DNA from: Streptomyces sp. NBC_01232
GTDB lineage: Bacteria; Actinomycetota; Actinomycetes; Streptomycetales; Streptomycetaceae
Length of the DNA: 64,000 nt
NCBI RefSeq assembly: GCF_035989885.1
Contig: NZ_CP108518.1
Location: 2,980,501 to 3,044,500 of the forward strand
Direction of reading: 5' to 3'
Under the pieces are notes generated by a model. That model had not been told where the DNA came from and did no database searches. It was given only the letters and a program-made list of their open reading frames with translations. Below, one piece after another: positions 25,216 to 36,376 of the stretch. Made by a program: the position numbers and the translations under genes. The stretch's first letter is position 1. Each line of letters opens with the position of its first letter.

Positions 25216-25433
25216 CCGCCATATGGCCGTCAAGTCGATAAATCGACCGATCAGCCCCTGTGGTTCGCACCGCTGTGCCCCGGTAAGGCCGCGCTGGCGC
25301 ATTCCTCGCGCTGGCGAGAGTCCGCCATGGCAGGTCTCGGTCAATGACAACTCTCCCCAAAGAGCTGTCGCTTAGGCCAAGCTGACCGGTCATCCGGCAC
25401 CGAAATCCGGACCGTATCTTTCACTTACCAGGG

Positions 25434-28400
25434 ATGCTGATGACCCTCGAATCCCCCAGCTCCATATCCGGGGCCAGACGCGTCGCGCGCGTCGCGGCCG
25501 CGGCCGGCCTGGTCGCCGCCCTCGCGGCCACCGGCGCCGGGCCCGTCCTCGCGGCGACCGGCGCGGACACCCCGGGCACCTCGCCCGCGGTCAAGTCCGC
25601 AGACCAGAAGCTCGGTTCGGCCGACGCCGAGCTGCTTCAGCAGGCCAAGGCCAAGGGTGACGCGAACGTCACCGTCATGGTCGCGACCGCTCCCGGCCAG
25701 ACCAAGCAGGTGGCCGATCAGCTCGATGCCGTCCAGGGCGCCTCGGTGGGCCGGACGTACGACAACCTCGGTTACGTGCGCGCCACCCTGCCCACCGCCC
25801 AGGCCGAGGCCGCGCTGAAGGCGGCCGCCAAGCTGTCCTCGGTGCACGGGATCGACCTGCGGCACGAGATCCAGCTGCCGGACCCGCGCCCCGACGCGGA
25901 CCGCGAGAGCGGCACGGTGAAGAAGACCGCCGCCGAGACGTACGCGGCGCCGGACAAGAACACCCCGGCGAAGAACCCGTACAACCCGTCCTTCGAGACC
26001 GGCGCGGTCGACTTCGTCAAGGACAACCCGCAGGCCGACGGCCGCGGCGTGACCATCGGCATCATGGACTCGGGTGTCGACCTCGGCCACCCGGCCCTGC
26101 AGAAGACCACGACCGGCGAGCGCAAGATCGTCGACTGGGTGACGGCCACCGACCCGATCACCGACAGCGACGCCACCTGGCGCCCGCAGATCACCCCGGT
26201 CACCTCCAGCGGCGGCGCCTTCACCGCGGGCGGCCAGAGCTGGAAGGCCCCCGAGGGCAGCTTCCAGTGGAGCCGCTTCAGCGAGTCGATCACCGCCACC
26301 GGTGACATGGCGGGCGACGTCAACCGGGACGGGGACACCACCGACCGGTTCGGCATGCTCTACGACGCCGCCGCCGGCACCGTCCGCGTCGACACCGACC
26401 AGGACGGCGACTTCACCAACAACGAGCCGATGAAGCCGTACAAGGACGGCTACCAGATCGGCTACTTCGGCACGGACAACCCGGCGACCGACGTCGCCGA
26501 GCGCATCCCGTTCGTGATCGAGATCCGCAAGGACGTCCCGATGGACCCGCTCGGCGGGGACTGGGTCGGCAAGAAGGCCGACTTCGTCAACATCGGCATC
26601 ATCGAGTCCGAGCACGGCACGCACGTCGCCGGTATCACCGCCGCCAACAGCCTCTTCGGCGGCAAGATGAACGGCGAGGCGCCCGGCGCCAAGCTCGTCT
26701 CCTCGCGCGCCTGCTCCTGGTCCGGCGGCTGCACCAACATCGCGCTGACCGAGGGCATGATCGACCTCGTCGTCAACCGCGGTGTGGACATCGTGAACAT
26801 GTCCATCGGTGGCCTGCCGGCGCTGAACGACGGCAACAACGCGCGCTCCGAGCTCTACAAGAACCTCATCGACACCTACGGCGTCCAGCTGGTCATCTCG
26901 GCCGGCAACTCGGGCCCGGGCGTCAACACCATCGGCGACCCCGCCCTCACGGACAAGGTCATCTCCGTGGGTGCCTCGGTCTCCAAGGAGACCTGGGCCG
27001 CCAACTACGGCTCCGGTGTGAGCACGAAGTACAACATGTTCCCCTTCTCCTCGCGCGGTCCGCGTGAGGACGGCGGCTTCACGCCGACCATCAGCGCCCC
27101 CGGCGCGGCCATCAACACCATCCAGACCTGGCTGCCCGGCGCCCCGGTGAAGGAGGCCGGCTACACCCTGCCGGCCGGTTACGGCATGCTCCAGGGCACC
27201 TCGATGGCCTCGCCGCAGGCCGCGGGCGCCAGCGCCCTGCTGATCTCGGCCGCCAAGCAGCACAACATCAAGCTGACGCCGGCCTCCCTGCGGGTCGCGC
27301 TCACCACGGCCGCCAAGAAGATCGACAACGTCCCCGCGCACGCGCAGGGTTCGGGTCTGATCAACATCCCCGGTGCGTGGGAGTCCATCCAGCGCGACGC
27401 CAAGGCCAACGAGTTCACCGTCCAGGCGCCGGTCGACACCGCGATCGACCAGTTCCTGAAGACCCCGGGCTCCGGCACCGGCCTGTACGACCGCGAGGGT
27501 GGCCTCAAGGTCAACCAGAAGAAGGTCTACAACGTCGTCGTCACCCGCACCACGGGCGTCAAGTACGGCACCCGGCACGACCTGAGCTGGCGCAACAACG
27601 ACGGCACCTTCAAGGTCGTCGGCGGCTACGACTACGTCACCCTGCCGCTGAACAAGCCCGTCACCATCAAGGTCGAGGCCAACGCCAAGTCGGCCGGCGT
27701 CCACAGCGGCATCCTGCAGCTGGACGACGAGACCACCGAGGGCATCGACAAGCAGATCCTGACGACCGTCGTGGCTTCCGCCCCCCTGGCCGCGCCGTCG
27801 TTCGCTCTGTCGCAGTCCTCCACCGTGCAGCGCAACAGCCACAAGTCGTACTTCGTGACGGTGCCGCCGGGCGCCAAGAGCCTGGAGGTCGCCCTCGGCG
27901 GTCTCGCGGCGGGCGCCCAGACGCGCTTCATCGCGATCCACCCCTACGGCGTGCCGGTCGACCCGACGGCCACGACCAACTGCTACCCGAACTACGACAA
28001 CCCGGCCAACACCTGCCGCCCCGACGTGCGCTCGTACCCCGAGCCGACGCCGGGCGTCTGGGAGATCGAGGTCGAGGCCCGTCGTACGTCGCCGGTCCTG
28101 GACAACCCGTTCAAGCTGGACGTCTCCGTGCTCGGCGCGGCCTTCGACCCCGCGGTCAAGGTCCTGCCCGAGGTGAAGCAGGGCACCCCCGCGCCGGTCC
28201 AGTGGAGCATCAAGAACGCCGGCGCGGCCATCACCGGCGGCAAGCTCCAGGGCGGTCCGCTCGGCTCCGCGAAGGTCGCCAAGCCGACCCTCGCGAACGG
28301 TGAGACCCACACCACCGAGATCGCGGTCCCCGCGGGCACCTCGCGCCTCGACGTCTCGATCGGCAAGGTGTCCGACACCGCCGCCGACCTCGACCTCGAG

Positions 28401-28763
28401 GTCTACAAGGACGGCATCAAGGTCGGCTCGGCCGCCGACGGCGACTCCGAGGAGGCCGTGAGCCTGGTGAACCCGGCCGCGGGCACCTACACCGTCAAGG
28501 TGATCGGCTACGCGATCCCGTCCGGTTCCACCACGTACGACTACCGCGACGTGTTCTTCTCGGCCGCCCTGGGCTCCGTCCAGGTCGACGAGGCCGCCGC
28601 GGTGAACCTCGCCACCGGCGCCACCGCGCAGGTCTCGGCGAACGTCCTGGTCAGCAGCGCGGCCCCCGAGGGCCGTCAGTTCTTCGGCCAGGTCCAGCTG
28701 CTGAACGCCCGCGGCACCGCCGCCGGCACCGGCAGCGTGCAGATCGAGAAGGTCCTCCCGTAG
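25434..28763 (+). CDS. Secreted subtilisin-like serine protease (S8)
   Basis: A 1109-residue secreted protease. A twin-Ala-rich signal peptide ends near GPVLAATGA (residue about 41). The S8 catalytic triad is Asp212 (IGIMDSGVDLGHP), His394 (EHGTHVAGI) and Ser590 (QGTSMASPQAAG). About 180 residues between the Asp and His motifs is a long insertion with repeated acidic DxDxD-like loops (GDVNRDGDTTDRFG, DTDQDGDFTNNEP), which look like calcium-binding sites. The C-terminal 450 residues are beta-rich and end with two jelly-roll or pre-peptidase C-like modules. The layout resembles tripeptidyl-peptidase II-like subtilases. ATG at 25434 or 25440 are equally possible starts. Confidence 0.92.
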   Translation: MLMTLESPSSISGARRVARVAAAAGLVAALAATGAGPVLAATGADTPGTSPAVKSADQKLGSADAELLQQAKAKGDANVTVMVATAPGQTKQVADQLDAVQGASVGRTYDNLGYVRATLPTAQAEAALKAAAKLSSVHGIDLRHEIQLPDPRPDADRESGTVKKTAAETYAAPDKNTPAKNPYNPSFETGAVDFVKDNPQADGRGVTIGIMDSGVDLGHPALQKTTTGERKIVDWVTATDPITDSDATWRPQITPVTSSGGAFTAGGQSWKAPEGSFQWSRFSESITATGDMAGDVNRDGDTTDRFGMLYDAAAGTVRVDTDQDGDFTNNEPMKPYKDGYQIGYFGTDNPATDVAERIPFVIEIRKDVPMDPLGGDWVGKKADFVNIGIIESEHGTHVAGITAANSLFGGKMNGEAPGAKLVSSRACSWSGGCTNIALTEGMIDLVVNRGVDIVNMSIGGLPALNDGNNARSELYKNLIDTYGVQLVISAGNSGPGVNTIGDPALTDKVISVGASVSKETWAANYGSGVSTKYNMFPFSSRGPREDGGFTPTISAPGAAINTIQTWLPGAPVKEAGYTLPAGYGMLQGTSMASPQAAGASALLISAAKQHNIKLTPASLRVALTTAAKKIDNVPAHAQGSGLINIPGAWESIQRDAKANEFTVQAPVDTAIDQFLKTPGSGTGLYDREGGLKVNQKKVYNVVVTRTTGVKYGTRHDLSWRNNDGTFKVVGGYDYVTLPLNKPVTIKVEANAKSAGVHSGILQLDDETTEGIDKQILTTVVASAPLAAPSFALSQSSTVQRNSHKSYFVTVPPGAKSLEVALGGLAAGAQTRFIAIHPYGVPVDPTATTNCYPNYDNPANTCRPDVRSYPEPTPGVWEIEVEARRTSPVLDNPFKLDVSVLGAAFDPAVKVLPEVKQGTPAPVQWSIKNAGAAITGGKLQGGPLGSAKVAKPTLANGETHTTEIAVPAGTSRLDVSIGKVSDTAADLDLEVYKDGIKVGSAADGDSEEAVSLVNPAAGTYTVKVIGYAIPSGSTTYDYRDVFFSAALGSVQVDEAAAVNLATGATAQVSANVLVSSAAPEGRQFFGQVQLLNARGTAAGTGSVQIEKVLP

Positions 28764-30116
<1,353 letters not shown>

Positions 30117-30134
30117 TCCCGCGGGCGTACGACG

Positions 30135-30168
30135 AGGAGGGCGGGCGCCCCGGGGCGCCCGCCCTCCT
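30135..30168. terminator. Bidirectional terminator between asd and the DUF1203 gene
   Basis: Perfect 16-bp inverted repeat (30135-30150 with 30153-30168) with a 2-nt loop, between convergent stop codons. Confidence 0.8.
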
Positions 30169-30174
30169 GGCACG

Positions 30175-30675
30175 TCAGGGCCTGCGCACCTCGAACTGGA
30201 AGCAGCCGAACTCGGCGAAGCGCAGGTGAACGAGGGCCACGGCGGGATCGGCGAAGGCCTCGGCGAGGGCCTGCTCGATCACCCCGTCGGGGTCCTCCCC
30301 GAGGTCCAGGACCCGCCCGCCGAGGATGTGCCCGCGGGCGTCGTACCGCCGGGCGGTGCGCTGCACCCCTGCCCGGGCGAAGGGGTGGCCACCGCCCCCC
30401 ACGGGGCCCGCGCAGTCCTCGGCGTGGATGAAGACGGGCCCCTGCTCGTCGTAGGCGCCGGGATCGGCCCCGGTCCGCGCCGCCCAGCGGCGCAGCGGCG
30501 CGTAGGAGACGAGCGCGATCCGCTCCCCCGCCTCACTGGTGCGCAGGCAGCACCGCAGCGGCGCCCCGCCCTCTCCGTCGGTGTACGGGACGGGGCCGCG
30601 TCCCGCGTCGTCCTGCACGCGGAGCTCCTTGAGCGCCGCCTCCTCGATGGGCCTGGCCCGGTATGCACTGGTCAT
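30175..30675 (-). CDS. DUF1203-family protein
   Basis: A 166-residue soluble protein with the typical DUF1203 order: PLRCCLRTSEAGERIALVSY, then GPVFIHAEDCAG, GVQRTARRYDARGHILGG and a C-terminal VALVHLRFAEFGCFQFEVRR. The conserved Cys, His and Cys residues (RCCLR, HAEDC, FGCF) may form a metal or redox site, but no activity is established for this family. Start ATG 30675 matches the family start (MTSAYRARPIEEA). It is a single gene flanked by terminators. Confidence 0.88.
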   Translation of the reverse strand: MTSAYRARPIEEAALKELRVQDDAGRGPVPYTDGEGGAPLRCCLRTSEAGERIALVSYAPLRRWAARTGADPGAYDEQGPVFIHAEDCAGPVGGGGHPFARAGVQRTARRYDARGHILGGRVLDLGEDPDGVIEQALAEAFADPAVALVHLRFAEFGCFQFEVRRP

Positions 30676-30814
30676 GGCAACCAGCGTGGCGCGGCGGCCG
30701 TCCGGTGTCCGGCGGGAATACGACGTCGCGTTCGCCCGTGGATTAGTCCGAGGCAGTGATGCTGTCCGGATGGCAGGATGGCCGGGCAACGTCACCATCG
30801 AAGGAGATGAACGC

Positions 30815-33400
30815 GTGCCAGGCACGAATCTCACCCGTGAAGAGGCTCAGCAGCGGGCAAAGCTGCTCACCGTCGACTCCTACGAGATCGAACTCGATCT
30901 CAGCGGCGCACAGGAGGGTGGCAGCTACCCGTCCGTGACCACCGTGCGCTTCCAGTCGGCCGAGGCCGGGGCGGAGACCTTCATCGACCTGGTCGCTCCG
31001 GCCGTGCACGAGGTCGTCCTCAACGGCAAGTCGCTGGACGTCGCGGCGGTCTTCCAGGACTCCCGGATCGCCCTGAGCGCCCTGGAGGCCGGGGCCAACG
31101 AGCTCCGCGTCGTCGCGGACTGCGCGTACACGAACACGGGTGAGGGTCTCCACCGCTTCGTGGACCCGGTCGACCAGCAGGCCTATCTCTACACCCAGTT
31201 CGAGGTGCCGGACGCGCGGCGGGTCTTCGCCAGCTTCGAGCAGCCCGACCTGAAGGCCACGTTCCAGTTCACCGTGACGGCCCCCGAGGGCTGGACGGTC
31301 ATCTCGAACTCCCCGACCCCCGAGGCCGCGGACGTCAAGGACAACGTCTGGCGCTTCGAGCCGACGCCGCGCATCTCCTCGTACATCACCGCGCTGATCG
31401 TCGGTCCGTACCACGCGGTGCACAGCTCCTACGAGGGCCCGGACGGCCAGTCCGTACCGCTCGGCATCTACTGCCGTCCCTCGCTCGCCGAGTTCCTCGA
31501 CGCGGACGCGATCTTCGACGTGACCCGGCAGGGCTTCGACTGGTTCCAGGAGAAGTTCGCCTACGACTACCCCTTCGCCAAGTACGACCAGCTCTTCGTC
31601 CCGGAGTTCAACGCGGGAGCCATGGAGAACGCGGGCGCCGTCACCATCCGAGACCAGTACGTCTTCCGCTCGAAGGTGACGGACGCGGCGTACGAGGTGC
31701 GCGCGGAGACCATCCTCCACGAGCTCGCGCACATGTGGTTCGGCGACCTGGTCACCATGGAGTGGTGGAACGACCTGTGGCTGAACGAGTCGTTCGCGAC
31801 GTACACGTCGATCGCCTGCCAGGCGTACGCGGAGGGCTCGAAGTGGCCGCACGCGTGGACCACCTTCGCCAACTCCATGAAGACCTGGGCGTACCGGCAG
31901 GACCAGCTGCCGTCCACGCACCCGATCATGGCGGACATCCGTGACCTCGACGACGTCATGGTCAACTTCGACGGCATCACGTACGCCAAGGGCGCCTCGG
32001 TGCTCAAGCAGCTCGTGGCCTACGTCGGCATGGACGCCTTCTTCAAGGGCGTGCAGGCGTACTTCAAGGCGCACGCGTTCGGCAACACGCGCCTGTCCGA
32101 CCTGCTGGGCGCCCTGGAGGAGACCTCCGGCCGCGACCTGACGGCCTGGTCCAAGGCGTGGCTGGAGACGGCCGGCATCAACATCCTGCGCCCGGAGGTC
32201 ACCACCGACGCGAACGGCGTGATCACTGCCTTCGGCATCCGCCAGGAGGCGCCCGCGCTGCCCGCCGGCGCCAAGGGCCAGTCCACGCTGCGCCCGCACC
32301 GCATCGCGGTCGGCCTGTACGAGCTCCAGGACGGCGCCCTCGTGCGCACCGACCGGATCGAGCTGGACATCGACGGCGCGCTGACCACGGTGCCGGAGCT
32401 GGTCGGCCGCACGCGCCCGGCGGTCTTCCTGCTGAACGACGACGACCTGTCCTACGCGAAGGTCCGCCTGGACGAGGAGTCCCTCGCCACGGTCACCGCG
32501 CACATCGGCGACTTCACGGAGTCCCTGCCGCGCGCCCTGTGCTGGGCCTCGGCCTGGGACATGACGCGTGACGGCGAGCTCGCCACCCGCGACTACCTGG
32601 CGCTGGTCCTCTCGGGCATCGGCAAGGAGTCCGACATCGGCGTCGTCCAGTCGCTGCACCGTCAGGTGAAGCTGGCCATCGACCTCTACGCCGACCCGGC
32701 GTGGCGGGAGCAGGGCCTGGCGGCCTGGACCGAGGCCACCCTGGAGCAGCTGCGCGGCGCGGAGCCGGCCGGGGACCACCAGCTGGCGTGGGCGCGGGCG
32801 TTCGCGGCCACCGCCCGCACCGAGGGGCAGCTCACCTACCTGTCGGCGCTGCTCGACGGTGCGGCGGAGATCGAGGGCCTGGCCGTCGACACCGAGCTGC
32901 GGTGGACGTTCCTGGAGCGGCTCGTCGCGACGGGCGTCGCCGGGGAGCCGGCCATCGCGGCCGAGCTGCTGCGGGACGCCACGGCGGCCGGCGAGCGCCA
33001 CGCGGCGACCGCCCGTGCGGCGCGCCCGACGGCGGAGGCCAAGGCCGAGGCGTGGGCCTCGGTGGTGGAGTCCGGCGACCTGCCGAACGCGGTGCAGGAG
33101 GCCGTGATCGGCGGCTTCGTCCAGACCGACCAGCGCGAGCTGCTGGCCCCGTACACCGAGAAGTTCTTCTCGGCGGTCAAGAACGTGTGGGAGACCCGCA
33201 GCCACGAGATCGCCCAGCAGATCGCGGTGGGCCTCTACCCGGCGCTGCAGGTCTCGCAGGAGACCCTGGACGCGACGGACGCGTGGCTGGCCTCGGCCGA
33301 GCCGAACGCGGCCCTGCGCCGCCTGGTCTCGGAGTCCCGCGCGGGCGTCGAGCGCGCGCTGAAGGCCCAGGCCGCGGACGCCGCTGCCGCTCAGGCCTGA
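30815..33400 (+). CDS. pepN: Aminopeptidase N (M1 family), copy 2
   Basis: An 861-residue paralogue of the aminopeptidase at 19801. GTG start at 30815 after AAGGAG. GAMEN begins at residue 268, HELAH at 302, with the second Glu in WLNESF. The N-terminal opening (M)PGTNLTREEAQQRAKLLTVD parallels copy 1 ((M)PGENLSRDEARERAELLSVD), showing recent common ancestry. It is cytoplasmic and should release N-terminal residues from short peptides. Substrate preference may differ: the catalytic-domain residues around the zinc site differ between copies (EWWND against KWWDD). Confidence 0.94.
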   Translation: MPGTNLTREEAQQRAKLLTVDSYEIELDLSGAQEGGSYPSVTTVRFQSAEAGAETFIDLVAPAVHEVVLNGKSLDVAAVFQDSRIALSALEAGANELRVVADCAYTNTGEGLHRFVDPVDQQAYLYTQFEVPDARRVFASFEQPDLKATFQFTVTAPEGWTVISNSPTPEAADVKDNVWRFEPTPRISSYITALIVGPYHAVHSSYEGPDGQSVPLGIYCRPSLAEFLDADAIFDVTRQGFDWFQEKFAYDYPFAKYDQLFVPEFNAGAMENAGAVTIRDQYVFRSKVTDAAYEVRAETILHELAHMWFGDLVTMEWWNDLWLNESFATYTSIACQAYAEGSKWPHAWTTFANSMKTWAYRQDQLPSTHPIMADIRDLDDVMVNFDGITYAKGASVLKQLVAYVGMDAFFKGVQAYFKAHAFGNTRLSDLLGALEETSGRDLTAWSKAWLETAGINILRPEVTTDANGVITAFGIRQEAPALPAGAKGQSTLRPHRIAVGLYELQDGALVRTDRIELDIDGALTTVPELVGRTRPAVFLLNDDDLSYAKVRLDEESLATVTAHIGDFTESLPRALCWASAWDMTRDGELATRDYLALVLSGIGKESDIGVVQSLHRQVKLAIDLYADPAWREQGLAAWTEATLEQLRGAEPAGDHQLAWARAFAATARTEGQLTYLSALLDGAAEIEGLAVDTELRWTFLERLVATGVAGEPAIAAELLRDATAAGERHAATARAARPTAEAKAEAWASVVESGDLPNAVQEAVIGGFVQTDQRELLAPYTEKFFSAVKNVWETRSHEIAQQIAVGLYPALQVSQETLDATDAWLASAEPNAALRRLVSESRAGVERALKAQAADAAAAQA

Positions 33401-33417
33401 CGGCTCGCACCGTAGCC

Positions 33418-33509
33418 GGGGCTCCGCCCCGGACCCCGCGCCTCGAACGCCGGCGGGCTGGATTTTCAGCCCGCCCGGCGTTTGAGGACCGGGTCCGGGC
33501 GGAGCCCGG
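33418..33509. repeat. Streptomyces-type intergenic hairpin repeat, copy 2 (nested)
   Basis: An inner hairpin CCTCGAACGCCGGCGGGCTG...CAGCCCGCC.GGCGTTTGAGG at 33441-33487 has a GATTTT loop. It is enclosed by an outer inverted repeat, GGGCTCCGCCCCGGACCC against GGGTCCGGGCGGAGCCC. Related to the repeat at 22421-22472, and likewise directly downstream of a pepN gene. It lies between convergent genes, so it may terminate both strands. Confidence 0.78.
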
Positions 33510-33515
33510 AAGCTG

Positions 33516-34418
33516 CTACCGCCGGGCCGAGGCCGCCTCGCGCAGGGCGGCGAGGACGTGCGCCAGTGCGGGTGCGGATTCGGCGCCCCGGCGGACCGCC
33601 GCGATCACGTGGCGGGTCGGGCGGTCGTGGGCCAGGACCCGCACCGTTCCGCCCGAGGCCCGGCTCGACACCATCCGGGGCACCAGGGCCACGCCCATGC
33701 CCGCCTCGACCATGGCCAGGATCGCCGTCCAGCCTGACGCCGAGTGCGCCTGTTCCGGGACGAAGCCCGCGGCTTCGCAGGCGGACCGGGCGATCTCCGA
33801 CCAGGGACCGCTGCCGCCGTAGATCCACGGGTCGCCGGAGAGGTCCGCCAGCCGCAGATCGGCCGCGTCCGCCCGTGGATGGCCCGGCGGGAGCGCCACG
33901 TCCAGGGGGTCCTCCAGGAGCGCCACCCGCGTGAACCGGGGGTCCCGCGCGGTCGGTGCGTGGGCCGCGAGCGACAGCGCGAGGTCCACGCCGCCGGCCG
34001 ACAGGAGCTCGTACGACTCCGCGGCCTCCGTCTCCCGAACCCGGACCTCCACCCCGGGGTGGGCCCGCCGCAGCGCGGCCACCGCCGGGACCACGAGCGC
34101 CGGTACCGCGGTGGAGAAGGCGCCCACCCGTACCTCACCCGCGTCCCCGGCGAGGTATCCGGCCAGTTCCGCGTCGGCCCGCTCCAGCTGGGCGAACACC
34201 GCCTCCGTGTGCCGCAGGACCAGGTGGGCCGCGTCGGTGAGCCGCACCCGGCGGCCCTCGGCCTCGAGCAGCACCACGCCCAGTTGCCGGGCCAGGTTCG
34301 TCAGTTGCTGCGAAACGGCCGAGGGCGTCATGTGCAGCGCCTCGGCCGTCCGGGTCACGGTCCCCCGTTCGGCGAGGGTGCGCAGGATCCGCAGCTTCTT
34401 GATGTCCCACTCGGTCAT
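33516..34418 (-). CDS. LysR-family transcriptional regulator
   Basis: A 300-residue LysR regulator. The N-terminal winged helix is clear (LRILRTLAERGTVTRTAEAL, then HMTPSAVSQQLTNLARQLGV), followed by a periplasmic-binding-like effector domain (VRVGAFSTAVPALVVPAVAA, SGWTAILAMVEAGMGVALVP). The gene lies 10 bp downstream of the EamA exporter on the same strand, so it is probably co-transcribed with it rather than divergent, which is less common for LysR regulators. The target promoter may be that of the exporter operon. Effector unknown. Confidence 0.9.
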   Translation of the reverse strand: MTEWDIKKLRILRTLAERGTVTRTAEALHMTPSAVSQQLTNLARQLGVVLLEAEGRRVRLTDAAHLVLRHTEAVFAQLERADAELAGYLAGDAGEVRVGAFSTAVPALVVPAVAALRRAHPGVEVRVRETEAAESYELLSAGGVDLALSLAAHAPTARDPRFTRVALLEDPLDVALPPGHPRADAADLRLADLSGDPWIYGGSGPWSEIARSACEAAGFVPEQAHSASGWTAILAMVEAGMGVALVPRMVSSRASGGTVRVLAHDRPTRHVIAAVRRGAESAPALAHVLAALREAASARR

Positions 34419-34428
34419 GGGACCGAAC

Positions 34429-35349
34429 CTACCGCCGGGCACTCCCCAGCCCGACCCCTCCGAGGATCAGCGCCATGCAGAGCAGCTGCGCCGGTCCGGT
34501 CCGCTCGCCCAGGAGCAGGAGGCCGAGGCCGGCCACGCACACCGGCTGGAGGTAGTAGACGACTCCCGCGCGGGCCGCCCCGATCATCGAGACGGCCCTG
34601 TTCCAGGCGAAGAAGGCGACGGCCGAGGAGAACACCCCGACGTACAGCAGCGGTCCGACCGTTCCGGCGTTGACCGCGAAGCCGCCCTGGACGGCGACGG
34701 AGACGGCGTAGGCAGGTGCCAGCATCAGCGCGCCGAGCACGAAGGTGGTGATCAGGAAGGCCAGGCCGCCGAGTTCTGCGGGCTTGCGCTTGAGCAGGGC
34801 GCTGTACGTGGCGAAGGAGAGGGCGGCGCCGAACATCCACAGGTCGCCGGCTCCGAAGTCGAAGCCGATGGAGCCGTCGCCGACGAGCAGCAGCACGCCG
34901 AGGGCGGCGAGCAGGATGCCGAAGGCCCGCCGCGTGCCGAGCCGTTCGCCGCCGATGCGGGCGTAGAGCGCCATGATGACGGGCGAGGCCGCCATGATCA
35001 TGCCCATGTTGGAGGCGGATGTGGTCAGTCCGGCCTGGTGCACGAGCGTGTTGTAGAGGGTGACGCCGAACAGCGTGGCGAGGGCGATGTACCCGAGGTG
35101 CCGCCGGATCAGGGCCCGCTGCTGCCAGGCCTGGCGGGCGGCGAAGGGGGCGACGGCGAGCAGGGCGATGATCCAGCGCCAGAAGACGGCCTGGACGGGC
35201 GGTACGGTCTCGGCCATGCCCCGGGTGGCGACGAAGCTGCCGGACCAGACGACCGTCGCGAGCAGGGCGAGGAGTACGCCGAGCCCGGCGGCACCCTTCT
35301 TCCCCGTGCTGCCGGGCCTGGCTTGCGAGACGGTACGGACGCGGTCCAT
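34429..35349 (-). CDS. EamA/DMT-family exporter (downstream of pair)
   Basis: A 306-residue membrane protein with ten predicted helices in two EamA repeats: the first near TVVWSGSFVATRGMAETVPP, the second near LWMFGAALSFATYSALLKRK. These transporters (RhaT/YdcZ-like superfamily) usually export amino acids or metabolites. The ATG at 35349 is chosen; an in-frame GTG three codons upstream is possible. It lies between a second EamA gene upstream and a LysR regulator downstream, all on the minus strand. Confidence 0.88.
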   Translation of the reverse strand: MDRVRTVSQARPGSTGKKGAAGLGVLLALLATVVWSGSFVATRGMAETVPPVQAVFWRWIIALLAVAPFAARQAWQQRALIRRHLGYIALATLFGVTLYNTLVHQAGLTTSASNMGMIMAASPVIMALYARIGGERLGTRRAFGILLAALGVLLLVGDGSIGFDFGAGDLWMFGAALSFATYSALLKRKPAELGGLAFLITTFVLGALMLAPAYAVSVAVQGGFAVNAGTVGPLLYVGVFSSAVAFFAWNRAVSMIGAARAGVVYYLQPVCVAGLGLLLLGERTGPAQLLCMALILGGVGLGSARR

Positions 35350-35401
35350 GACGGCCACTGTGGGTCTGCTCCTCGGGGTTGCGGCGGGTCCTTCGTGCGG
35401 T

Positions 35402-36334
35402 CTACCGTCGCACCCTCTCATCCGTCAGGTCTATCGAAATGTTCTGATCGTTCTTTTCAGTAGAACTGAACGGTTGCGTGGTGCGGGCGACCGCCAGCTG
35501 GCCGGCGACGGTGGCCCCGAAGGCGATCGCCATGCCCACGAGCTGTACGGGCGACAGCGCCTGCCCGAGGGCGGCCCAGCCGATGACGGCGGCGGTGAGC
35601 GGGGACAGCGGGCCGAGCAGGGTGACCGAGGTGGCGCTGAGGGCTCCGATGCCGCGGAACCACAGCCAGTACGCGATGCCGGTGTTGATCAGCATCATGT
35701 ACCCGTAGCCGAGGAAGGCCTTGCCGTCGAGGGCGGGCGGGGCCCCTTCGACGAGGGCGGCGACCGGGATGATGAACAGTCCGCCCGCGGTGAGCTGCCA
35801 GCCGGTCATCGCCAGCGGGCCGACGCCTTCGGGGCGGCCCCAGCGCTTGGTCATGACGGTACCTGCGCCCATGGAGGCGGAGGAGATCACACCGGCGACG
35901 ACGCCGACCGCATCCAGCCCGGCCTCCGCCGTGAGGACGACCATGCTGACGCCGAACGCCCCGACCACGGCGGCGAGCACGGTGCGCAGGCTCGCCCGCT
36001 CCCCGAGGAGGAGTGCGGCCAGTCCTACGACGAACAGCGGGCCGGCGGCGCCCAGTACGGCCGCGACGCCGCCGGGGAGCCGGTAGGCGGAGAGGAACAG
36101 CAGCGGGAAGAAGGCGCCGATGTTGAGGATGCCGAGGACGGCGGACTTCCACCACCACTGGCCCTTGGGGAGGGTACGGGCCAGGGCGGTCAGCAGCAGC
36201 CCCGCGGGCAGGGCCCGCATGACGCCGGTGAACAGCGGCCGGTCGGGCGGCAGCAGCTCGGTGGCCACCGCGTAGGTCGAGCCCCAGGAGATGGGGGCGA
36301 GCGCGGTCAGGGCGACGGTGGCTAAACGCTTCAT
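35402..36334 (-). CDS. EamA/DMT-family exporter (upstream of pair)
   Basis: A 310-residue ten-helix transporter. The N-terminus LAPISWGSTYAVATELLPPD is the EamA entry motif and GTGIAYWLWFRGIGALSATS-like sequence (here INTGIAYWLWFRGIG) ends the second repeat. The C-terminal tail is unusually polar and A/T-rich (about FSSTEKNDQNISIDLTDER), unlike the surrounding sequence. It belongs to the same superfamily as the next gene but is clearly distinct in sequence. Probable function is export of amino acids or related metabolites. Confidence 0.88.
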   Translation of the reverse strand: MKRLATVALTALAPISWGSTYAVATELLPPDRPLFTGVMRALPAGLLLTALARTLPKGQWWWKSAVLGILNIGAFFPLLFLSAYRLPGGVAAVLGAAGPLFVVGLAALLLGERASLRTVLAAVVGAFGVSMVVLTAEAGLDAVGVVAGVISSASMGAGTVMTKRWGRPEGVGPLAMTGWQLTAGGLFIIPVAALVEGAPPALDGKAFLGYGYMMLINTGIAYWLWFRGIGALSATSVTLLGPLSPLTAAVIGWAALGQALSPVQLVGMAIAFGATVAGQLAVARTTQPFSSTEKNDQNISIDLTDERVRR

Positions 36335-36376
36335 GGCGGGTGGCTCCTCGGTCGGGTGGAAGCTGGTGGGGCGGGC

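Noticed and set aside
25167..25433. Riboswitch (for example c-di-AMP) upstream of the subtilase
   Set aside because: I looked for the conserved core elements and did not see them; only a terminator-like hairpin and a small palindrome are present.
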